From Lentzea albidocapillata subsp. violacea (GTDB lineage: Bacteria > Actinomycetota > Actinomycetes > Mycobacteriales > Pseudonocardiaceae): a stretch of DNA of 64,000 nucleotides. The stretch's first letter is position 1; every line of letters starts with the position of its first letter. Positions 47,805-56,268 of this stretch are shown piece after piece. A program made the position numbers and the translations under genes. The DNA lies in contig NZ_FNET01000010.1 in assembly GCF_900100275.1 (NCBI RefSeq), positions 124,001 through 188,000 of the forward strand. Direction: 5' to 3'. A model generated the notes under the pieces. That model was given only the letters and a program-made list of their open reading frames with translations. It ran no database searches and was not told where the DNA came from.

Positions 47805-48272
47805 TCAGGCGGGGAGTTCGCGCAGGAGTTTGGCGACGTGGCCGGTGGCGCGGACGTTGTACATGGCCTTGACGATCTTGCCGTCGGGGCCGACGAGGAA
47901 CGTCGAGCGGATGACGCCCTGGACGGTGCGGCCGTAGTTCTGCTTCTCGCCGAACGCGCCCCACTCGGTGAGGACCTTCTTGTCCGGGTCGCCGAGGAGC
48001 GGGAAGGTCAGGCCCTCGGCGTCACGGAACTTCGCGAGCTTCTCCTGCTTGTCGGGCGAGATGCCGACGACCTCGTAGCCGAGATCGTTCAGCTGCGCGA
48101 GGCTGTCGCGGAAGTCGCAGGCCTGCTTGGTGCAGCCCGGCGTGCTCGCGGCCGGGTAGAAGTACACGACCACGGACTTGCCGAGGTAGTCGGACAGGGA
48201 CACCGGCTTGCCCTCGCTGTCGGGCAGCGTGAACGCGGGCGCGGTGTCACCAGGTTCGAGACGACTGGTCAT
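47805..48272 (-). CDS. bcp: Thioredoxin-dependent thiol peroxidase (Bcp/PrxQ)
   Basis: 155 residues. Atypical 2-Cys peroxiredoxin: peroxidatic Cys in FYPAASTPGCTKQACDFRD (TPGCTKQAC) with the resolving Cys five residues on, as in PrxQ. Reduces organic peroxides. Ten bp separates its start from the stop of the upstream lipoprotein gene. Confidence 0.95.
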   Translation of the reverse strand: MTSRLEPGDTAPAFTLPDSEGKPVSLSDYLGKSVVVYFYPAASTPGCTKQACDFRDSLAQLNDLGYEVVGISPDKQEKLAKFRDAEGLTFPLLGDPDKKVLTEWGAFGEKQNYGRTVQGVIRSTFLVGPDGKIVKAMYNVRATGHVAKLLRELPA

Positions 48273-48282
48273 GCCCCAGAGA

Positions 48283-48810
48283 CTAGGCCTGGCCCTCGAA
48301 GACGGTGGGCGCGTCCTGGCCCTGTCCGCCCGGCTGGATGGTCAGCTGCATGCGCACCGGCGCCTCGGGTACCGCGAACGCCAGCTGGAGCTGGGTGTCG
48401 CGGCCCGGCGGGAGCTCGGCGACGGCGGCGGCGAGGCCGTTGAGGCCCTGCACGGAGTCGACGAGGTCAGCGGCGGGTTCTCCGTCGGCCGTGGCGCGCA
48501 CGGAGAGCTGAGAGGGCCGGTAAGGGGCCTTGGAGCCGTTGTAGACAGTGATCGTGAAGACCGCCGTGCGGCTGGCCTTCGGGATCGCCGTCTCGGACGG
48601 TGCGAGGGAGCGGGGGGCGGAGACCACGACGGACAGGCCCGAGGCCCACACGCGTTGCGAGCCGTACGCGGCGGCACCGGACGCGCTCGGCGTCTCGGCT
48701 CGCTGCTCGACCGTCAGGTTCTCGTCGGGGGTGACGGCGACACTGGGGCCCGCACATCCCGCCACGGCCAGCAACAGGCACAGGGCCGCGGCCGATTTGG
48801 CGAACTTCAC
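48283..48810 (-). CDS. DUF4352-like secreted lipoprotein
   Basis: 175 residues with a lipobox (LLLAVAGC, Cys about 19). The mature region is an immunoglobulin-like beta domain (AVFTITVYNGSKAPYRPSQLSVRAT, RDTQLQLAFAVPEAPVRMQLTIQPG), like DUF4352 proteins that ride with membrane transport or stress genes. Same operon as bcp. Confidence 0.78.
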   Translation of the reverse strand: MKFAKSAAALCLLLAVAGCAGPSVAVTPDENLTVEQRAETPSASGAAAYGSQRVWASGLSVVVSAPRSLAPSETAIPKASRTAVFTITVYNGSKAPYRPSQLSVRATADGEPAADLVDSVQGLNGLAAAVAELPPGRDTQLQLAFAVPEAPVRMQLTIQPGGQGQDAPTVFEGQA

Positions 48811-49146
48811 GAACTCCCCTTTCCCACCCCGGCGGTGGGTGTGAACGATTCACGTCCACTGTGACGGTGCCGAAGAGGGAAGTGCGAACGAAAGAGGCCT
48901 CTGAAGCGGACCTGGTGCCGGGACGTGGCCGACTCGTGATGGGCGGCGTGGGCGGCGCCACAGAGTGCGCCGGCCCCACGCCGTCCTGCGGCCGAGGCCG
49001 CGGGTCACGCTAGGGAGCGCGTCGGGGGGCGTGCGCGCTCATACCGATCATCGCCGACTGTGTGCCCCGCGCTACAAGCGGAGCCGTTTATCACCCGTTC
49101 AGACCAGCGTCAGTCGTACAAAACGTGAAGGTCACGCCTGGCCGAC
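48811..49146. other. Gap of about 340 bp with no recognisable gene
   Basis: Start region of the lipoprotein/bcp operon on one side and the end of the LLM oxidoreductase gene on the other. I see no tRNA, small gene or clear hairpin beyond GC-rich inverted patches. Confidence 0.4.
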
Positions 49147-50175
49147 TCACGTATGTGCGGCTGAACGGTCCAGTGACGGCGTCCGTTCGGCCAGCTCGCT
49201 GAGGAGTTCGAAGGAACGCAGACGGTCATCATGCCCGTGCACGATGGTGGTGACCATGAGCTCGTCGGCCGCCGTCGACTCCATCAACCCGTCCAGCCCC
49301 GAGCGGACCGTTGAGGGGGACCCGATGATCTGGCTGGCCATGCGGTCTTCGATCACCAGCTCGTCGATCTCGGTGTAGGGGTAGTCCGCTGCCTCCTGCG
49401 GCGTGGCCAGCGGAGCCGGACGGCCCTGGCGCAGCCGCACGAAGGAGAGCGCTCCCGGACCCGCGATGTAGCGGGCGTGCTCGTCGGTGTCGGCGACGAC
49501 GACCGAGGCGCACACCATCGCGTAGGGCTCGTCGAGCACCTCGGACGGCCGGAAGTGCCTTCGGTACAGCTCCAGCGCGGGCAGCGTGTTCTGCGCGCTG
49601 AAGTGGTGGGCGAACGCGAACGGCAGGCCCAGCATCCCCGCCGCCTGCGCGCTGTAGCCGGACGAGCCGAGCAGCCAGATCGGCGGCTTGTTGCCGGCGG
49701 CGGGCACGGCGTTGAGCTCGGCGGTGCCCTCGAAGTACTTGATCAGCTCGGTCAGCTCCTGCGGGAAGTTCTCCGCGGAGAGACCTGCCTCGGTGCGCCG
49801 CAGCGCCCGCGCCGTCTTCTGGTCGGTGCCGGGCGCGCGGCCGATGCCGAGGTCGATGCGGCCGGGGTGCAACGCCTCGAGCATGCCGAACTGCTCGGCG
49901 ACCACCAGCGGCGCGTGGTTGGGCAGCATGACGCCGCCGGAGCCGACGCGGATCGTCCGCGTCGCGTCCGCGATGTGCCCGATCAGCACGGCCGGCGCGG
50001 ACGAGGCGATGCCCGGCATGTTGTGGTGCTCGGCGAACCAGTAGCGGTGGTAGCCGAGACGTTCGGCCTGCTGAGCGAGCTCCCGCGAGTTCCGCAGCGC
50101 GGTCGTCGCGTCCGACCCCGACGTGATGGGGGCTAGGTCGAGAACGGACAGCGGGATCTCACTCAGACGGCTCAT
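49147..50175 (-). CDS. LLM class flavin-dependent oxidoreductase
   Basis: 342 residues. Luciferase-like monooxygenase/F420 superfamily TIM barrel: [59 protein letters not shown]. This is the bacterial-luciferase family. Cofactor (FMN or F420) and substrate are not evident. The following serine hydrolase gene lies seven bp upstream on the same strand. Confidence 0.9.
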   Translation of the reverse strand: MSRLSEIPLSVLDLAPITSGSDATTALRNSRELAQQAERLGYHRYWFAEHHNMPGIASSAPAVLIGHIADATRTIRVGSGGVMLPNHAPLVVAEQFGMLEALHPGRIDLGIGRAPGTDQKTARALRRTEAGLSAENFPQELTELIKYFEGTAELNAVPAAGNKPPIWLLGSSGYSAQAAGMLGLPFAFAHHFSAQNTLPALELYRRHFRPSEVLDEPYAMVCASVVVADTDEHARYIAGPGALSFVRLRQGRPAPLATPQEAADYPYTEIDELVIEDRMASQIIGSPSTVRSGLDGLMESTAADELMVTTIVHGHDDRLRSFELLSELAERTPSLDRSAAHT

Positions 50176-50182
50176 ACATCGA

Positions 50183-50935
50183 TCAACACCGATACTTCGT
50201 GACTTCTTCCGTGAGCCGGGTAACTCGTTTCGCGGCCTTCTCGTACGTGGTGCCCTCGGGGTGCAGCGTCAGCACCGCGACGATGCTGAACCAGCACGTC
50301 CCGGACGTGTGCAGCGCCGGTGACTTCGTGTCCAGGTCCCACTGCATGCGCGGACGCGGCCTGTCGACGCACGGCTTCGCCGGGTCGCCGAACCCCGACC
50401 AGCCCTGCTTGAACGCGGGCTGCCACGTGGTGGACGGCAGCCCGAACGACTGGTCGAACCCGTCCGACGCGCACTTCTCGGCCCGCTGCAGGTGCCCCAT
50501 GATCGTGTGCCGCACCTTCGGCTTCGCCTCCTCCAGCACGTACCGATAGATCTTCACGACGTCCGAGGCGCTCACGGCCGTGTAGCCCCACATGCCGCGG
50601 TTCTCCGGCGGCCGCGTGTCGTCGAGCTTCAACCGCTCGGCCGTGCGCACGACGAGCTGCTCCCACCCATTCTCGACCCACAGCTCGCTAGCCGCGTTGT
50701 CGTCGCTGACGCGCAACATCGGTTCGATGCGCGGGTCGTCGCCCCGAGTCTCCAGCTGTTCGATCGCGATCAGGATCTTCACCAGCGAGGCTGACCTGAT
50801 CGGTTTGTGCACGTCCCGGCCGGTCACCTGGTGCGTGATCCGGTCGTAGACCGCGTAGGAGGCCGTCGGCGCGGGAACGGGCGCCGGCGTGGAAACAGGT
50901 GCCGCGAGCAACGCCATCGTCAGAGTTAGGTGCAC
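50183..50935 (-). CDS. Serine hydrolase of the class A beta-lactamase/D,D-peptidase fold
   Basis: 250 residues from GTG 50935 (ATG 50917 an alternative); secreted, with an N-terminal hydrophobic stretch ending in a Pro-rich linker ([13 protein letters not shown]). The active-site triad of motifs is present: SASLVKIL (SxxK), SDDN (SxN) and KQGWSG (KxG). A Glu166-type region cannot be mapped, so a lactamase or penicillin-binding/peptidase role is open; no resistance is implied. Divergent from the flavin monooxygenase at 51030. Confidence 0.82.
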   Translation of the reverse strand: MHLTLTMALLAAPVSTPAPVPAPTASYAVYDRITHQVTGRDVHKPIRSASLVKILIAIEQLETRGDDPRIEPMLRVSDDNAASELWVENGWEQLVVRTAERLKLDDTRPPENRGMWGYTAVSASDVVKIYRYVLEEAKPKVRHTIMGHLQRAEKCASDGFDQSFGLPSTTWQPAFKQGWSGFGDPAKPCVDRPRPRMQWDLDTKSPALHTSGTCWFSIVAVLTLHPEGTTYEKAAKRVTRLTEEVTKYRC

Positions 50936-51029
50936 GCTCCCGGAAGCTAGTGGCCGCCCGGACCTTTTGCCCGATGTTTTGTGGGTCACAGGTGAGAAGA
51001 ACCGGCTGCCTCCTTCCGTTGACCGAGAT

Positions 51030-52076
51030 GTGACGGATGTGGTGGTGATCGGCGCGGGACAGGCGGGCCTGTCCGCCTCGTACTTCTTGCAGCGGCGCGG
51101 TGTCGGCCACGTGGTGCTGGACGCGAACGACGCTCCCGGCGGCGCCTGGCTGCACCGCTGGCCGAGCCTGCGCATGCGGACCGTGCACGGCATCCACGAG
51201 CTGCCGGGCATGCCGTTCGAGCAGCCCTCGCCCGACGAGGCCGCCAACGAGGCGATCCCGTCCTACTTCGCCCGCTACGAACAGCTCTTCGACCTGCCCG
51301 TCGTGCGCCCGGTGAACGTCACCCAGGTGGTGAGCGACGGCTCGTTGCTCAAGGTCGAGACCACCGACGGCGTCTGGACCACCCGCGGCCTGATCAACGC
51401 GACCGGCACCTGGCGCCGCCCGTTCTGGCCGTACTACCCGGGCCAGGAGACGTTCCGGGGCCGTCAGCTGCACACCGCCGACTACCAGGGCCCCGCCGAC
51501 TTCGCGGGCAAGCGGGTCGTGGTCGTGGGCGGCGGCGCTTCGGCCACCCAACTGCTGATGGAACTCGCTCCTTTCGCTGCGGAGACCCGCTGGATCACGC
51601 GGCACGAACCGGTGTGGCGGGAGGGCCCGTTCACCGAGGACTACGGCCGCTGGGTGGTCGGCATGGTCGAGGAACGCGTCCGGGCGGGCCTGATCCCGCG
51701 CAGCGTCGTCAGCGTCACCGGGTTGGCGCTGACCGACCAGACGCGCGCCGCCATCGCCTCCGGGGTGCTGGCCCGCAAGCCGATGTTCGAGCGGGTCACG
51801 CCCACCGGCGTCGAGTGGGCGTCCGGGGAACGCTTCGACGCCGACGTCATCCTGTGGGCCACCGGGTTCCGGCACGATCTGGACCACCTCGCGCCGTTGC
51901 ACCTGCGGGCCTCCGGCGGCGGGATCCAGGTGGACGGCACCCGTGTGGTGTCCGACCCGCGGATCCACCTCGTGGGGTACGGGCCTTCGGCCAGCACGAT
52001 CGGGGCTAACCGGGCCGGGCGCAGTGCCGTTCGTGAGTTGATGGGGTACCTGGACAGCCTCAAGGTCGCGAACTAG
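51030..52076 (+). CDS. Flavin-containing monooxygenase-like NAD(P)/FAD oxidoreductase
   Basis: 348 residues from GTG 51030 (VTDVVVIGAGQAGLSAS). FAD motif GAGQAG and a second Rossmann motif VVVVGGGASATQLLMEL. A short FMO/YdhH-type enzyme, without the Baeyer-Villiger FxGxxxHxxxW signature. Substrate unknown. It is followed by the G-rich tandem-repeat region. Confidence 0.87.
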   Translation: MTDVVVIGAGQAGLSASYFLQRRGVGHVVLDANDAPGGAWLHRWPSLRMRTVHGIHELPGMPFEQPSPDEAANEAIPSYFARYEQLFDLPVVRPVNVTQVVSDGSLLKVETTDGVWTTRGLINATGTWRRPFWPYYPGQETFRGRQLHTADYQGPADFAGKRVVVVGGGASATQLLMELAPFAAETRWITRHEPVWREGPFTEDYGRWVVGMVEERVRAGLIPRSVVSVTGLALTDQTRAAIASGVLARKPMFERVTPTGVEWASGERFDADVILWATGFRHDLDHLAPLHLRASGGGIQVDGTRVVSDPRIHLVGYGPSASTIGANRAGRSAVRELMGYLDSLKVAN

Positions 52077-52087
52077 GCGGCCTCACG

Positions 52088-52355
52088 GCGGGCGAGCGTG
52101 GGTGGGGGTTGTGCGCGGTCCGGGGTCGGCGCGCGGGTGGGGGGCTGGTCGGGTTGCTGCGGGCGGGTGTGGGTGGGGGTTGTGCGCGGTCCGGCGGTGG
52201 GGGGCTGGTCGGGTTGCTGCGGGCGGGTGTGGGTGTGGGTTGTGCGCGGTCCGGTGGTGGGGGGCTGGTCGGGGTTGCTGGGGGCAGGCGTGAGTCGGGT
52301 TGCGCGGCCCAGGGGTGGCGACTGGTCGGGGTCGCTGCGGGCGGGCGTGGTTGGG
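52088..52355 (+). repeat. 60-bp G-rich tandem repeat
   Basis: Two nearly identical 60-bp units (52141-52200, 52201-52260: three differences) with diverged units before (52088-52140) and after (52261-52355). Each has runs of G fit for a four-stranded structure: GGGCGGGTGTGGGTGGGGG at 52161-52179 and GGGCGGGTGTGGGTGTGGG at 52221-52239. Located between the ends of two convergent genes, in a noncoding gap of 534 bp (52077-52610). The rest of the gap also shows a skewed G-rich composition and no gene that I accept. Confidence 0.85.
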
Positions 52356-52610
52356 GACCCGAGCGACACGGGTGTGGCGTGCGGACTGGGTGCTGTACCT
52401 GCCGCAGCTGAACGGCGTTGCGTGGCGACTCGGGGGTGTGAGTGGTTTTCGGTGTGACGCCGGAGGTTCTGACTGCCTGCGAGCGGCTCCGACGGGCGGG
52501 CGTTCGGCCTGGTTGCCGACGGCGGGCCTGAGTGGCTTGGTTGTGACGCCGGGATGCGGGCGGACCGGTTGAGGGTTGACCGCGGGCGCGCTGCTTCGGA
52601 GTGCGAGCGT

Positions 52611-53225
52611 TCAGACGCGTGAGTTGGCGCGCTTCTTTGAGAGGCGGGTCACCACGAAGATCAGCACGGCCACCACCGCCAGGCCCAGGACCACCTTCGA
52701 GCCGATGCCCACGTACTGCTCGACGAGGTGCCAGTTGTCGCCCAGCAGGTATCCCGCGAGGATCAGCGCCGTGTTCCACAGCAGGCTGCCTGCTGCGGTG
52801 TAGGCGACGAACGGTGCTAATCGCATGCGTTCGACGCCGGCCGGGATCGAGATCAGGCTGCGGAAGACCGGGATCATGCGGCCGAAGAAGACCGCTTGGT
52901 AGCCGTTGCGCAGGAACCACGCCTCTGTTCTGTCCACATCGGACACTCGGACCAGGGGCATCCGGGAGGCGATGCGGCGGACCCGGTCGCGGCCCAGCAT
53001 GGCGCCGACCCAGTACAGCAGCAGCGCGCCGGCGACCGAGCCGAGCGTGGTCCAGAGGATGGCGTCGAGCAGCGACATCTTGCCCTGGGCCGCGGTGAAG
53101 CCGGCCAGGGGCAGGAAGACCTCGCTCGGGAGGGGCGGGAACAGGTTTTCCAGCGCGATCGCCAGAGCCGCTCCGGGTGCGCCGGCCGTTTGCATCAGGT
53201 CGGTGACCCAGTCGACCAAGTTCAT
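52611..53225 (-). CDS. DedA/SNARE-associated (VTT domain) membrane protein
   Basis: 204 residues from ATG 53225 (MNLVDWVTDLM). DedA family: LPSEVFLPLAGF, FGRMIPVFRSLISIPAGVERM with the conserved Arg. Six helices. Undecaprenyl-phosphate or phospholipid flippase activity has been reported for some members. Confidence 0.92.
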   Translation of the reverse strand: MNLVDWVTDLMQTAGAPGAALAIALENLFPPLPSEVFLPLAGFTAAQGKMSLLDAILWTTLGSVAGALLLYWVGAMLGRDRVRRIASRMPLVRVSDVDRTEAWFLRNGYQAVFFGRMIPVFRSLISIPAGVERMRLAPFVAYTAAGSLLWNTALILAGYLLGDNWHLVEQYVGIGSKVVLGLAVVAVLIFVVTRLSKKRANSRV

Positions 53226-53575
53226 GGGGTCCAAGTTACGGATGGTGTGGTTCGGGGACATTGGGGTAGGCCGCAAGGTTGGGGTGGGGAAAACCTCACC
53301 TCAACTGGGGGATGACCACTAGGGGGAGTCGAATCCTCAGTGCTCGCGCGAGAAGCGCGGCCGGTTCGCGTGTCGTTGCGACCGTCCGGAACGGGCAGGG
53401 TGAGAGTCCTCACGCCGGTCGCCTTCAAGGCCTGATCGCGGGTCTCGAGCACGGTCCACGCCGAGCTGATCATTCATCCACAGAGGATCGGGTGGGCCCT
53501 GAACACGTGCCATTGGTCCACAACGTTCCGGAAACGCCTTTCCGGCGTGAAATCGTTTGACTACGATCGTGTTCG
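53226..53575. other. Divergent gap with two inverted repeats
   Basis: 350 bp between DedA and STAND ATPase starts. It contains an imperfect palindrome at 53278-53305 (GTTGGGGTGGGG against CCTCACCTCAAC) and a perfect one at 53528-53545 (CCGGAAA-CGCC-TTTCCGG), 31 bp before the ATPase start, a likely operator. A TTGACT element (about 53557) lies close to the start. No gene seen. Confidence 0.5.
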
Positions 53576-54661
53576 ATGGCTGACCAGGTGGGGACGTGTG
53601 CGTTCTGCGGCACCGCGACCGCCACCTCCCGGCGCAGACACGCGCGGTACTGCTCGAACGCCTGCCGGCAGCGCGCTTACCGGCAGCGCGTGAACGAACC
53701 CGTTACGGCACTGGACAGTTTCGTCGGCCGCGATGCCGAGCTGGCCCGTCTCGGCGGGTTCGTCGGCACGCGCGTGCTCACGCTCGTCGGGCCGGCCGGC
53801 GTCGGGAAGAGCAGGCTGGTCAAGGAGTTCGCCGGAAGCGGGGCGACGTGGGTCGAGCTCGCGTCGGCGAACGACGTCGCGAGAGCCTGTGCGGTGGCGC
53901 TCGGTGAACCGGGCAGGGGGCCCGTGCTGAGCACGCTGGTGCGCGCGCTCGCGGGCCACAGGACGTTGCTGGTGCTGGACAACTGCGAGCGCGTCGCTGC
54001 GAAGTGTGCCGCGCTGCTGGAGCCGTTGCTGCTCGGCTGTCCCGGCCTCACCATCATCGCGACCAGCCGCGAACCGTTGCGGGTGCCGGGTGAGGTCCTC
54101 TTCGCGGTGCAGCCGTTGTCGATCACGGACGCGGTGGAGCTGTTCGCCGACCGCGCCCGCGCGAACCAGGTGGGCCTGCGGCTGGGCGACAGGGACGCGC
54201 TGGTTGCGCTGTGCGCGCGTCTTGATCGCCTCCCTCTGGCCATCGAACTCGCGGCCAGGCTGGTGACCCTGTTGCCCGTCAAGGAGGTCCTGGCGCGGCT
54301 GGACGACCGGCTGGAGCTGCTCAACCGGGGCAACCGCACCGCCGCGGAACGCCACCGGAGCCTGCGCGCCGCGATCGGGTGGAGCTACGACCACCTGAGC
54401 GCCGACGAGCAGCACGTGTTCCGGTGCATCTCGCAGGGGCCTGGCGGCTTCGGGCTCGACGGCGCCGTCCAGGCCTGCGACCTGCCCTCGGACCGGGTGC
54501 TGGTGGTGCTGTCCGCGCTCGTGGCCAAGTCGCTGCTGACGTTCACCGGGGCCGGCCGCTTCGAGCAGCTGGAGTCGGTCCGGCTCTACGGCAGGGAACG
54601 GCTCGCGGAGCAGTTCGCCGGGGAGGTTCGCGGGAGAGATTCGCGGTACTTCAGCGGCTGA
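53576..54661 (+). CDS. Short STAND ATPase with an N-terminal zinc-finger-like segment
   Basis: 361 residues. The first 45 residues have CAFC ... RYCSNAC with basic residues, a zinc-ribbon or finger-like piece. An NB-ARC-type NTPase follows: FVGRDAEL, Walker A GPAGVGKSRL (about 73-82), Walker B LLVLDNCE, ATSREPL and LPLAIELAARL. The family normally continues with TPR repeats and often an output domain, while this one ends shortly after the winged-helix region (RFEQLESVRLYGRERL). It may be a complete minimal form or a truncated one. No output domain is seen other than the putative zinc head. Confidence 0.78.
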   Translation: MADQVGTCAFCGTATATSRRRHARYCSNACRQRAYRQRVNEPVTALDSFVGRDAELARLGGFVGTRVLTLVGPAGVGKSRLVKEFAGSGATWVELASANDVARACAVALGEPGRGPVLSTLVRALAGHRTLLVLDNCERVAAKCAALLEPLLLGCPGLTIIATSREPLRVPGEVLFAVQPLSITDAVELFADRARANQVGLRLGDRDALVALCARLDRLPLAIELAARLVTLLPVKEVLARLDDRLELLNRGNRTAAERHRSLRAAIGWSYDHLSADEQHVFRCISQGPGGFGLDGAVQACDLPSDRVLVVLSALVAKSLLTFTGAGRFEQLESVRLYGRERLAEQFAGEVRGRDSRYFSG

Positions 54662-54758
54662 TCCGAAGGTGGTCCGCCACGGGTCGGCCCCTGCGGCGAA
54701 CCACTGAAAAGCCCTGACCCGGGGTGCGGGGTGGCCCTGCAGGACACGCGATCTGACC

Positions 54759-54791
54759 TGGGCGAACGTGCTCCGTGAGCACGTTCGCCCA
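54759..54791. terminator. Perfect 15-bp hairpin between the STAND gene and the tRNA
   Basis: TGGGCGAACGTGCTC (54759-54773), loop CGT, GAGCACGTTCGCCCA (54777-54791). It lies downstream of both the STAND gene (plus) and the tRNA (minus), so it can terminate both. Confidence 0.85.
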
Positions 54792-54800
54792 CGAAGATGG

Positions 54801-54874
54801 TGAGGTCGGGGGGACTCGAACCCCCACTGGCTGGGACCTAAACCCAGTGCCTCTGCCAATTGGGCTACGACCCC
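54801..54874 (-). tRNA. tRNA with anticodon UAG (Leu by codon), short variable arm
   Basis: Reads on the minus strand from 54874 to the discriminator A at 54801, with CCA encoded at 54800-54798. Acceptor GGGGTCG/CGACCTC, anticodon stem CTGGG/CCCAG with loop TTTAGGT (anticodon TAG), T arm GGGGG-TTCGAGT-CCCCC. It decodes CUA (Leu). The variable loop is only five bases (CCAGT) and total length 74, whereas bacterial tRNA-Leu normally has a long variable arm, so this is a structural oddity; the charged amino acid is uncertain. Confidence 0.85.
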
Positions 54875-54983
54875 TCGGGTGGAAGCCTATAGGCACCCCA
54901 TGTACACGCTCTCCCGGGTCGCGCGAAGCCGCACTCCTGGCCGTCCACTACGGTTGCGGGCAGAACCGCTGCTAGGAGGACAT

Positions 54984-55205
54984 GTGGCTCGCGATCCCGA
55001 CACCATCCAGCGCGAGATCGAACAGGCTCGCACCGCGCTGGCCGCCACCCTGGACGAGCTCAGCGAGCGCGCCAACCCGCAGAAGCTCGTCGAGCAGGGC
55101 AAGTCGTCCGTGCTCGACGTGCTGAGCCAGCCCAAGGTCAAGTACACCCTGATCGCGGTCGGCGCCGTGGTCGGCTTCGCGCTGGTCCGCAAGCTCTTCC
55201 GCTAG
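54984..55205 (+). CDS. DUF3618 protein
   Basis: 73 residues from GTG 54984 with AGGAGG upstream. DUF3618: VARDPDTIQREIEQARTALA then helices, C-terminal hydrophobic segment (YTLIAVGAVVGFALVRKLF). A small membrane-anchored coiled-coil protein of unknown role, common in actinobacteria near phage-shock or DUF-type stress genes. Convergent overlap of four bases with the TetR gene. Confidence 0.88.
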   Translation: MARDPDTIQREIEQARTALAATLDELSERANPQKLVEQGKSSVLDVLSQPKVKYTLIAVGAVVGFALVRKLFR

Positions 55206-55816
55206 GAAACCCGCACCAACGGCAGGAGCACCTGCTCGACGACCTTCTCCACGAACGGCTCGTCGAGCGGGTCCCCGGTCAGCATCAGCCGGTAGATCAG
55301 GGCGGCGCCCGCGATCTCGACCGCCATGCCGCGCGGTGCGTCGGCCTTGAGCTCGCCTCGTTCGGCGGCCCGGTCCAGGATGCCGCGCAGCACGTCGCGC
55401 TGTGAGATCAGGAACGTCTCCCGGAACGCCGCCGCCAGCTCGGGCTCGTGCGGCAGTTCGCCCACGAGCGCCTGAGCGGCCTTGCCGATCGGTCCGGAGA
55501 GGAACGCGGCGAACGACGAGAGGAACTCGCGCAGGTCTCCGGCCAGCGAGCCGGTGTCCGGTGCCGCGAGGTTCTGCGTGGCGAGCTGGGTGCACGTGTC
55601 GATCACGAGATCGAGCTTCGACTCCCACCGCCGGTAGATCGTCGCCTTGCCCGCTCTCGCACGGGCCGCCACCGCGTCCATGGTGAGGGCCCGGTACCCG
55701 ACCTCGGCCATCACCTCGAGCGCTGCCTGACGTAAGGCGTCGTCCCTGCTGGCGTCGCGAGGACGGCCCCGCTGGGGGACCCTGCCCTCGTTGAACGCCG
55801 CTGTCGACACAGCCAT
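55202..55816 (-). CDS. TetR-family transcriptional regulator
   Basis: 204 residues from ATG 55816. TetR helix-turn-helix (RQAALEVMAEVGYRALTMDAVAARARAGKATIYRRWESK) near the N-terminus, then a C-terminal TetR_C_7/11-like ligand domain. Target not indicated by neighbours on this strand. Confidence 0.9.
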   Translation of the reverse strand: MAVSTAAFNEGRVPQRGRPRDASRDDALRQAALEVMAEVGYRALTMDAVAARARAGKATIYRRWESKLDLVIDTCTQLATQNLAAPDTGSLAGDLREFLSSFAAFLSGPIGKAAQALVGELPHEPELAAAFRETFLISQRDVLRGILDRAAERGELKADAPRGMAVEIAGAALIYRLMLTGDPLDEPFVEKVVEQVLLPLVRVS

Positions 55817-56268
55817 GCCACCTCCTCGTACAAGGGCACGGCTGATGCGTGTCCTCCCCGCCCCTTTGGCGGCACATCCTAGGCGTCCTGGCCCACCCGC
55901 AGGGTCAGCAGCACCCGGTTGTTGCATCGTGTTGCGCCGGTCGGGCCTGCGCGATCTCCGCCAGAACTGGCCTGTGACGGCACGTCGGCCGGCCACTGGG
56001 AGGGGTTCGTGGAGTTCCTGTCGGAAGCCTGAAGATCACGACCGGTTTCGACGAGGGGTGGTCCGCGCTCGCCGATCCCGGCAACGGCAAGGGAAACGGA
56101 ACGACGAACAACCCGGACGTCCCGCCGGGACAGTCCAAGCAGGACATTTCTACGCCACAGCCGCGATGCCGAGCATGAGTAAGCAATTCCACAGCGTCTC
56201 GATTCGGCGGAAACGCCGGGACAGGAGGACGATGTAACGGTTGGGCAACGAGGCAAGGGAGGCGCCCG
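55817..56268. other. Gap with possible gene remnants
   Basis: No full gene. Around 55972-56030 a frame reads CDGTSAGHWEGFVEFLSEA, then stops; another frame from about 56032 reads KITTGFDEGWSALADPGNGK and on for about 48 codons. The two are in different frames and have no start, so they may be a decayed gene or chance frames. The region has a lower-GC stretch than its neighbours. Confidence 0.35.

Noticed and set aside
52088..52355. CRISPR-like array
   Set aside because: Units are direct tandem copies without spacers; no cas genes nearby.
52060..52920. A Pro-rich minus-strand frame over the tandem repeat
   Set aside because: It runs into the DedA coding sequence in another frame, and its repeats follow from the 60-bp DNA unit; no ribosome site or homologue is evident.
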